Positions 58,173 through 64,000 of a stretch of DNA of 64,000 nt are shown piece after piece. The stretch is taken from contig NZ_JBBCMA010000004.1 in NCBI RefSeq assembly GCF_037152535.1, positions 186,001 to 250,000 on the forward strand, given 5' to 3'. The DNA comes from Leclercia sp. AS011. GTDB lineage: Bacteria > Pseudomonadota > Gammaproteobacteria > Enterobacterales > Enterobacteriaceae. The position numbers and the translations under genes were made by a program. The notes beneath the pieces were generated by a model that made no database searches, was not told where the DNA came from, and was given only the letters and a program-made list of their open reading frames with translations. Numbering within the stretch: position 1 is the stretch's first letter; every line of letters begins with the position of its first letter.

Positions 58173-59981
58173 ATGTGCGCGGCAAACAAAGAAAAATCAA
58201 ATCCGTTGTCATCCCGCCAGGATCTGGTGGCGGCGCTGAACACCCTGCTGGCAGCGGTGGATACCCAGTTCCCGACGGGCAGCTCCCGCTTTTCGCTGGG
58301 TGACACCAGCGCCCACTACGCCACGGAGGTGGCGCAGATGGAGGGGCTCTCCCGGGTATTGTGGGGGCTGTTTCCGCTGATGGCCGCAGGCGATACCACG
58401 CCGTTCAGCGATAAATACATCGCCGCCATTAAGCAGGGCACCGACCCGCAGAGCGCAGGCTACTGGGGCGAAACCGGGCCTTACGATCAGCGGCTGGTGG
58501 AGATGGCGGCCTATGGCCTCGGGCTGGCGCTGCTGCAGGACCGACTCACGGAGCGGTTTAGCGAACGCGAGCTGATGAATCTGCACGCCTGGCTGAATCA
58601 GATCACCGACGCCCAGATGCCGGACAGCAACTGGAACTATTTCGCCATCATGGTGCAGCTCGGCTTTAAGCGTGCCGGGCTGCCGTATGACCAGCAGGCT
58701 ATCGATCGCCGCTTCGTGATGATGGATGCCTACTATCTGGGGGAGGGCTGGTACTCCGACGGTCCGGGTCGGCCAAAGGATTACTACATCTCGATGGCGT
58801 TTCACTTCTACGGCCTGATCTACGCCACTATCAGCGGTGATGAGGCCCGGGCGGAGGTGCTGCGCCAGCGTTCGCGTCTGTTTGCCGAAGACTTTATCTA
58901 TATGTCTGCCGCCGACGGTGCTTCGGTGCCCTTTGGCCGCAGCCTGACCTACCGCTTCGCGATGGTCGCTTTCTGGAGCGCGGTGGCCTTCTCCGGGCTG
59001 GAGGTGTTCACGCCGGGCATCGTGAAGGGGATTATCCTGCGCCATCTGCGCTGGTGGCAGCAGCAGCCGATAACCGATCGCGACGGGATCCTGACCCTTG
59101 GGTTTGCGTATCCAAATCTGGCGATGTGCGAGGACTATAACGCCCCCGGCTCGCCCTACTGGGCGCTGAAAACATACCTGATCCTGGCCCTGCCGGAGAG
59201 CCATCCGTTCTGGCAGGCCGACGAGCAGCCGCTGCCCCGGCTTGCCGAAAAGCGCGTCATCCCCCATGCCCAGCAGATCCTGATCCACACCGATCATGTG
59301 ACGATGCTTACCGCCGGGCAGCTGGAGCTGAACAACTACGTCAACACCGAGGCGAAATACACCAAATTTGCCTACTCCAGCCGCTTTGGTTTCACCATCG
59401 AGCGCGGGCGTTTTGGCCTCAAGCACGCTGCCTGCGATTCCATGCTGCTGCTGGCCGATGGCGACAACTACTTCCGCGGCCGTCGTGAGTGCGAGGAGGT
59501 GCGCGTCGATGAGAACTACATCTTCTCGCGCTGGTCGCCGTGGCATGACGTTCACATTGATACCTGGCTGGTGCCCTTCGGCGAGTGGCATCTGCGCCTG
59601 CACCGCATCAACAGCGCGCGCACCTTACAAACGGTCGAAGGCGGGTTTGCGGTGATGAAAACCGAGCCGCAGCTTGTGGGGCGCGGCAGTTACCTGATGG
59701 CTGATAACGGCAGCAGCGCCATTGTCGATCTCTCACCAGACATCACCCGCCAACCGGACTGCGTAGTGACGCCGCCGAACAGCAGCATCATGTTTGCCGA
59801 ATGCGCCGCCATTCCGCTGCTGACCAGCACCATCCCGCAGGGAGAAAGCTGGCTCTGCTGCGCGGTAACCGCGTCTGCACTGAATAAAAACAGGGCGGAA
59901 AGCCCACAACTGGACATCACCCATAACCAGGTCGCGATCCGCGCCCCTGGAAGCGAACGTCAGCTGTCGTTCATTTTATAA
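58173..59981 (+). CDS. DUF2264 family protein, putative glucuronide-active hydrolase
   Basis: The 602-residue protein has no signal peptide and so acts in the cytoplasm. It belongs to the DUF2264 family: an (alpha/alpha) toroid-like N-terminal two thirds (MPDSNWNYFAIMVQ, WYSDGPGRPKDYYISMAFHFYG, SAADGASVPFGRS) and a beta-rich C-terminal third. From memory, members of this family were assigned to a beta-glucuronidase family (GH154). It is first in an operon with an oligosaccharide permease and a GH88 hydrolase, which fits degradation of a uronic-acid-containing oligosaccharide. The exact bond cleaved is unknown. Confidence 0.85.
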   Translation: MCAANKEKSNPLSSRQDLVAALNTLLAAVDTQFPTGSSRFSLGDTSAHYATEVAQMEGLSRVLWGLFPLMAAGDTTPFSDKYIAAIKQGTDPQSAGYWGETGPYDQRLVEMAAYGLGLALLQDRLTERFSERELMNLHAWLNQITDAQMPDSNWNYFAIMVQLGFKRAGLPYDQQAIDRRFVMMDAYYLGEGWYSDGPGRPKDYYISMAFHFYGLIYATISGDEARAEVLRQRSRLFAEDFIYMSAADGASVPFGRSLTYRFAMVAFWSAVAFSGLEVFTPGIVKGIILRHLRWWQQQPITDRDGILTLGFAYPNLAMCEDYNAPGSPYWALKTYLILALPESHPFWQADEQPLPRLAEKRVIPHAQQILIHTDHVTMLTAGQLELNNYVNTEAKYTKFAYSSRFGFTIERGRFGLKHAACDSMLLLADGDNYFRGRRECEEVRVDENYIFSRWSPWHDVHIDTWLVPFGEWHLRLHRINSARTLQTVEGGFAVMKTEPQLVGRGSYLMADNGSSAIVDLSPDITRQPDCVVTPPNSSIMFAECAAIPLLTSTIPQGESWLCCAVTASALNKNRAESPQLDITHNQVAIRAPGSERQLSFIL

Positions 59982-60012
59982 AGCCCTTACCCTGGATACC
60001 GGCGAGGATGGT

Positions 60013-61257
60013 ATGAATAACAAAACTGAATATTACAAAATCAGCAGTTTTATCTTTCTCTATTTCTTTACCTGGTCGGCGAGTATTGGCCTGCTGGCAA
60101 TCTGGCTCGGCCAAAAAGCCAATCTCAGCGGGTCGGTGATCGGCACCGTCTTTGCGGTGAACGGCATCTTCTCCGTTATTCTCAAACCGATCTACGGCTA
60201 TATTCTGGATAAGATCGGCATGAGCAAATACCTGCTCTATTTTGTGGTGGCAATGTCCGCCCTGATGGCGCCGTTCTTTATTTATGTTTATCAGCCGCTG
60301 TTAATGTCCAACACCATGCTGGGGATTATTATCGGCGCGCTCTATTTAAGCTTCGCCTGGTATGCGGGGGTGGCGGCGTGCGAATCCTATTCTGACCGTT
60401 TCAGCCGCCTGAACGGCATGGAGTTTGGGCAGATCCGCATGTGGGGATCCCTCGGCTGGGCGGTGGCTTCTTCGTTCTCCGGCCTGCTGTTTAACCTCTC
60501 CCCGTCCTACAATTTTATTATGGGCAGCGTGGCGTCGGTGATCATGCTTATCGTCCTGCTGAGCCTGAAGGTAAACACTAATTCGGCCCATGCCGGTGAA
60601 GTGCTGACCAAAGAGAAAATCGCCCCGGCGGATGTCTATGCCCTGCTGCGCAGCCGCAAATTCTGGGCCTTCTGCCTGTACGTGGCGGGCGTGGCGTGGA
60701 TGATGTTTATCGCCGAGCAGCAGTTCTCCCGCTATTTCGTCACCTTCTTCGATGATGTTCATCAGGGGAACGCGGTGTTTGGCTATCTGGGTACCGTGCA
60801 GTCGGGGATGGAATTCGTCATGTACATGGTGATCCCGCTGTTCGTGAATTTTATCGGTGCCAAACGCGGGCTATTAATTGTCGGCCTGATTGTCGGGGCG
60901 CGGTTAATTATCTCCGGGATGTGCGACTCCCACCTGTTAATTTCGATCCTCAAGCCGCTGTACGGCCTGGAGATCTGCCTCCTGCTGGTGTCGGTATTTA
61001 AATATATCGCCGAGCATTTCGATAAGCGCGTCAACGCCACCATGTATCTGCTGGGCTATCAGGCGATGCTCTACGTCGGCAACGTGGTGGTGTCGTCCCC
61101 GGCCGGATATATGTATGACCGCATCGGCTTTGAGCAGACCTATATCATCATGGGCGCCACGGCGCTGACCTTTACCCTGATTTCTGCGTTTACCTTATCC
61201 GCCTGCCAGAGCAAATGGCGCGGCGCTAAAACGCTGAACGTTGCAGAACATCACTAA
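60013..61257 (+). CDS. MFS oligosaccharide:H+ symporter (LacY/RhiT-type)
   Basis: The 414-residue membrane protein has twelve predicted helices and resembles the oligosaccharide:H+ symporter family (LacY, RafB, RhiT). It shows FLYFFTWSASIGLLAIWLGQKANLSG at helix 1, KPIYGYILDKIG after helix 2 and EFGQIRMWGSLGWAVAS before helix 5. It is 31 bp after the DUF2264 gene and 28 bp before the GH88 gene, so it most likely imports their substrate. RhiT carries unsaturated rhamnogalacturonides, a reasonable analogue, but the specificity here is inferred. Confidence 0.9.
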   Translation: MNNKTEYYKISSFIFLYFFTWSASIGLLAIWLGQKANLSGSVIGTVFAVNGIFSVILKPIYGYILDKIGMSKYLLYFVVAMSALMAPFFIYVYQPLLMSNTMLGIIIGALYLSFAWYAGVAACESYSDRFSRLNGMEFGQIRMWGSLGWAVASSFSGLLFNLSPSYNFIMGSVASVIMLIVLLSLKVNTNSAHAGEVLTKEKIAPADVYALLRSRKFWAFCLYVAGVAWMMFIAEQQFSRYFVTFFDDVHQGNAVFGYLGTVQSGMEFVMYMVIPLFVNFIGAKRGLLIVGLIVGARLIISGMCDSHLLISILKPLYGLEICLLLVSVFKYIAEHFDKRVNATMYLLGYQAMLYVGNVVVSSPAGYMYDRIGFEQTYIIMGATALTFTLISAFTLSACQSKWRGAKTLNVAEHH

Positions 61258-61285
61258 TTTACGCCGTCAAAGAAGGAATCGAATT

Positions 61286-62473
61286 ATGTTACGTCACATC
61301 ACCGAGGAACGTCTGGCCGATATTCCCGCCCCCGTGGATGAGCGCGCCTTTAGCGATGAATTAAGCACGGCGCGCAGCCACGTCCTCGACCTGATTAGCC
61401 GTCATTTAACGGCGTTCGGCGACAAATTTCCGGCGGAAACCTGTAAGGACGGGTATTACCCGCTGACGGACAACGTCGAGTGGACCACCAGCTTCTGGAC
61501 CGGGCAGCTGTGGCTGGCGTGGGAGATGAGCGGTGACGACAAATTCCGCGCCATGGCTGAGAAACACACCCGCTCGTTTGGCCTGCGCATCGCCGGGCGC
61601 AACGACACCAACACCCACGATCTCGGCTTCCTTTACACGCTCTCCTGCGTGGCGGACTGGCGGCTGACCGGTAGCCGCGAGGCGCGCGGCTTCTCGCTGC
61701 TGGCCGCCGAAGCGCTGCTCGAGCGCTTCCACGAGAAAGCGAAGATCATCCAGGCGTGGGGCGATCTGGCGGATCCCGAGCAGGCCGGGCGGATGATCAT
61801 CGACTGCAACATGAACCTGCCGCTGCTCTACTGGGCGACCGAGCAGACCGGGGATCCGCGCTTTGCCGAGGCCGCTAAAGCCCACGTGATGCAGGCGGCG
61901 ACGTATCTCATCCGCGAAGATGCCTCAACCTTCCACACCTACTATATGGACGTGGTTACCGGCGCGCCGCGCTACGGCAATACTCAGCAGGGCTATGCGG
62001 ATGACTCCTGCTGGTCGCGCGGCCAGGCCTGGGGGATCTACGGCTTCCTGCTGAGCTACATCTATACTGGCGACGCGACGATGATCGCCCTGTCGAAGCG
62101 TCTGGCTAACTACTTCCTCAACCGCCTGCCGGAGGATCACGTCTGCCACTGGGATCTGGCCCTGGTGGGCACCGACGCCCTGCGTGATTCCTCGTCGGCG
62201 GCCATTGCGGTCTGCGGCCTGCTGGAGCTGGTGAAACATCTGCCGGTGACCGACCCGGATCGCGAGCGCTATCTGGCGTGGGCGAAAGGGATCATGTCCT
62301 CGCTGACGAAGCACTATCTGATGGGCAAAGAGGAGAAGGGCAACGGCCTGCTGAAGCATTCGGTCTATCACCTCGCCAGCAATAAAGGCGTGGATGAGTG
62401 CGCCAGCTGGGGGGACTACTTCTACGTTGAAGCCCTGGTGCGTTTTACCCAGAGCTGGAAACTGTACTGGTAA
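61286..62473 (+). CDS. GH88 unsaturated glucuronyl hydrolase
   Basis: GH88 enzymes release 4,5-unsaturated uronic acid from oligosaccharides made by polysaccharide lyases. The 395-residue protein has the two catalytic aspartates in family motifs, D112 in THDLGF and D173 in IIDCNMNLPLLYWA, and further signatures DSCWSRGQAWGIYGF and LRDSSSAAIAV. There is no signal peptide, so it acts in the cytoplasm. ATG at 61286 follows AAGGAATCG; an ORF start 45 bases upstream overlaps the permease gene. It could also act on related unsaturated galacturonyl substrates as in GH105. A REP-like hairpin follows the stop. Confidence 0.9.
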   Translation: MLRHITEERLADIPAPVDERAFSDELSTARSHVLDLISRHLTAFGDKFPAETCKDGYYPLTDNVEWTTSFWTGQLWLAWEMSGDDKFRAMAEKHTRSFGLRIAGRNDTNTHDLGFLYTLSCVADWRLTGSREARGFSLLAAEALLERFHEKAKIIQAWGDLADPEQAGRMIIDCNMNLPLLYWATEQTGDPRFAEAAKAHVMQAATYLIREDASTFHTYYMDVVTGAPRYGNTQQGYADDSCWSRGQAWGIYGFLLSYIYTGDATMIALSKRLANYFLNRLPEDHVCHWDLALVGTDALRDSSSAAIAVCGLLELVKHLPVTDPDRERYLAWAKGIMSSLTKHYLMGKEEKGNGLLKHSVYHLASNKGVDECASWGDYFYVEALVRFTQSWKLYW

Positions 62474-62480
62474 GAGAAAA

Positions 62481-62510
62481 GCCCGGTGGCGCAATGCTTA
62501 CCGGGCCTGG
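62481..62510. repeat. REP-like hairpin after the GH88 gene
   Basis: GCCCGGTGGCGCAATGC / TTACCGGGCC forms a GC-rich stem between the convergent GH88 and LysM genes; no T-run on the plus strand. Confidence 0.65.
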
Positions 62511-62513
62511 GGA

Positions 62514-62954
62514 TCACGCCTCTGGAATACGCAGCGTCTGGCCCGGATAAATTTTATCGGGGCTGGAGAGCATAGGGCGGTTGGCCTCAAAGATTTTGTT
62601 GTATTTCGACGCATCGCCGTACACGGTTTTGGAGATGGCGCTCAGGGTATCGCCCGATTTAACCGTGTAGTAGGTGGCTTCATGCTGGGTGTCGGTGGCG
62701 GTGATGGTGTTCTCCACCTCGCTGACGCCCGCGATGTTCCCCACCGCGACCTGGATTTTTTCCTTCTGCTCCTGGGTCAGCCCGTCACCCGTCACCACGG
62801 CCTTACCGTCATTGACGTTGACCTGCACCTTGTCGGCACCCGGTATGTTGAGCTTCTTAAGATGCTCCGAGACTTTATCGCTTTGACCTTTGTGATCGGT
62901 CAGGTTGTCCCACAGCTTTTCACCTGCTTCTTTAACGAAGTTAAAAATTCCCAT
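62514..62954 (-). CDS. BON-LysM protein of the Kbp/YgaU type (K+ binding protein homologue)
   Basis: The 146-residue protein has an N-terminal BON domain (about 20-85) and a C-terminal LysM domain (about 96-144; [35 protein letters not shown]). It matches E. coli Kbp/YgaU, which binds potassium and helps growth in high K+. In E. coli the gene lies elsewhere on the chromosome, so this may be a relocated or second copy. It has no signal peptide, like Kbp. It is at the edge of the block that separates parE from ygiN. Confidence 0.88.
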   Translation of the reverse strand: MGIFNFVKEAGEKLWDNLTDHKGQSDKVSEHLKKLNIPGADKVQVNVNDGKAVVTGDGLTQEQKEKIQVAVGNIAGVSEVENTITATDTQHEATYYTVKSGDTLSAISKTVYGDASKYNKIFEANRPMLSSPDKIYPGQTLRIPEA

Positions 62955-63020
62955 TCCTTCCTCCAGATAACAATGAAATCAGGAATAAGCATAGCAGGTG
63001 CGCTTTAAGGTGATAAAAAA

Positions 63021-63123
63021 AGCCCGGTAGCGCTGTGCGTACCGGGCTTCTGTTTTGCCCGGTGGCGCTACGCTTACCGGGCCTACAAGACCGTAGGCCG
63101 GGCAAACGCAGTGCCGCCCGGCG
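63021..63123. repeat. Cluster of three REP-like palindromes
   Basis: One hairpin (AGCCCGGTAGCGC...GTACCGGGCT, 63021-63049) and a facing pair (63057-63123; CCCGGTGGCGC and GTGCCGCCCGGC) fill the gap between the LysM gene and ygiN. Confidence 0.78.
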
Positions 63124-63135
63124 ATACTGCGGAGG

Positions 63136-63450
63136 TTAAACCCCGTTCTCCAGAATACGGATATGCGTTTCCAGAACATCCCCTTTCACCGCCTCGCTCC
63201 ACGCTTTCATGTGCGGAGTCTGCAGGTGGGCTTCGAGGTGGGCCACGGTTTCCCACAGCTCAACCATCACAATGGAGTCCGGGGCGGTAGTCTGGAAGCT
63301 GACGCCTGCGGCGGTGTCCACCATCGGCGCGTAGCCGTGGCAGCCTGCCTCTTCCAGAACGGTTGGGATAATTTTTGCGAACTGATCCAGCACCGCCTGA
63401 CGGTGATGTTGCCCAGGACGGGTGCGAATTTCAGCAATAACGGTAAGCAT
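63136..63450 (-). CDS. ygiN: Quinol monooxygenase-type protein YgiN
   Basis: YgiN is a small ABM-domain protein that oxidises menadiol and other quinols and works in a quinone redox cycle with MdaB. The 104-residue product starts MLTVIAEIRTRPGQHHRQAVL as in E. coli and holds the LEAHLQTPHMKAW helix. I chose the ATG at 63450, eight bases after GGAG; another ATG six bases upstream is too close to that site. It follows mdaB by 29 bp. Confidence 0.95.
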   Translation of the reverse strand: MLTVIAEIRTRPGQHHRQAVLDQFAKIIPTVLEEAGCHGYAPMVDTAAGVSFQTTAPDSIVMVELWETVAHLEAHLQTPHMKAWSEAVKGDVLETHIRILENGV

Positions 63451-63479
63451 GGTCATTTCTCCTGATAACATGCCAACAG

Positions 63480-64000
63480 TTAAGCAAAAATTTCCGCGAG
63501 ATGCTTGCGATATTCTGCGATATAGCGTGGCACATCCGGCATTTTAATCACGTCGTTGGTGATAAAGGTTGGCAGCGCCTCCATTCCCAGGAACTGGTTG
63601 GCCTTATGGAACGGCAGGTAGACACCGTCAACGCCCACGCCGTGGAAGAACTGATCTTCTTCGGTAAAGGCTTCCATCGGCGCGTTCCAGGTCAGGGAGA
63701 GCATGTACTTTTTCCCCTGGATCAGGCCGCCGGAGCCGTATTTCTTCGACGCATCAGAGCGGGTGCGACCGTCGCTGGCATACAGCGCGCCGTGGCCTTC
63801 GGTAAAGACGTCGTCCATGTACTTTTTCACGGTCCATGGCGCGCCCATCCACCAGCCAGGCATCTGCCAGATCACCACGTCGGCCCAGAGGAAGTTCTGC
63901 ACTTCGGCCTGGATATCGTACTCACCGTCGGTGCGCACGACCTTAACATCATGCCCGGCGTCGCGCAGGAAGCCGTCCGCGACCTCGGTCAGGGTGTCAT
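63480..64000 (-). CDS. mdaB: NADPH:quinone reductase MdaB (5' end outside window)
   Basis: The frame is open to the right edge of the window, so about 20 N-terminal residues are missing of a 193-residue protein. The visible part has the flavodoxin-like fold segments WADVVIWQMPGWWMGAPWTVKKY, with FAD-binding residues, and LTWNAPMEAF, and ends PRYIAEYRKHLAEIFA. MdaB reduces quinones in two-electron steps. It lies in an operon with ygiN, as in E. coli. Confidence 0.95.
   Translation of the reverse strand, partial: DTLTEVADGFLRDAGHDVKVVRTDGEYDIQAEVQNFLWADVVIWQMPGWWMGAPWTVKKYMDDVFTEGHGALYASDGRTRSDASKKYGSGGLIQGKKYMLSLTWNAPMEAFTEEDQFFHGVGVDGVYLPFHKANQFLGMEALPTFITNDVIKMPDVPRYIAEYRKHLAEIFA

Overview
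The window is chromosomal DNA from a member of the Enterobacteriaceae, most like the Enterobacter/Kosakonia/Lelliottia/Klebsiella group. Housekeeping genes follow the Escherichia coli order closely (ileX-mug, rpoD-dnaG-rpsU, tsaD, plsY-folB-uppP-cca-ygiM-ygiF-glnE-hldE-ubiK-ribB-zupT-ygiD-ygiC-ygiB-tolC-nudF-yqiB-cpdA-yqiA-parE, then ygiN-mdaB). They are GC-rich and carry the REP/BIME-like and ERIC repeats of that family. The genus call is an inference from gene content and synteny.

Three accessory blocks break this backbone. Block 1 (about 0.5-19.1 kb) lies between yqjH and ileX. It holds a coiled-coil J-domain-like gene, a complete cellulose operon with bcsD (bcsO-Q-A-B-C-D-Z), an orphan ascorbate-type PTS IIC, an unknown small gene, and a 2.9-kb AT-rich island at the 3' end of the tRNA-Ile2 gene. 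Block 2 (about 25.5-35.8 kb) sits where E. coli carries the tartrate genes. It holds a LuxR-type regulator without a phospho-acceptor aspartate, a secreted S8 protease ending in a chitin-binding-like module, a full urease operon (ureDABCE-J-FG) and an MFS transporter. Block 3 (about 57.2-63.0 kb) lies between parE and ygiN. It holds an AraC regulator, a DUF2264 protein, an oligosaccharide-type MFS permease and a GH88 unsaturated glucuronyl hydrolase, which fit one uronate-oligosaccharide uptake and degradation pathway, followed by a Kbp/YgaU-like LysM gene.

The best candidate for an undescribed system is the island at 16196-19171. It is bounded by a 43-bp direct repeat (38 of 43 identical) formed by the tRNA 3' half. 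It carries only two genes, a small membrane-anchored protein and a KAP-family P-loop NTPase, in one orientation, with a perfect 14-bp palindrome upstream of the first gene. There is no integrase. Integration left the apparent original tRNA terminator beyond the distal repeat, while the element supplies a replacement terminator. A two-gene cargo of this kind suggests an integrase-less anti-phage or exclusion island; this is inference and was not tested.

Regulatory features that can be read directly include an FMN riboswitch before ribB, a Fur-like box at zupT, a marbox-like site at tolC, a Nac-type site before ureD, and many intrinsic terminators. No CRISPR array, complete insertion sequence or prophage was seen.
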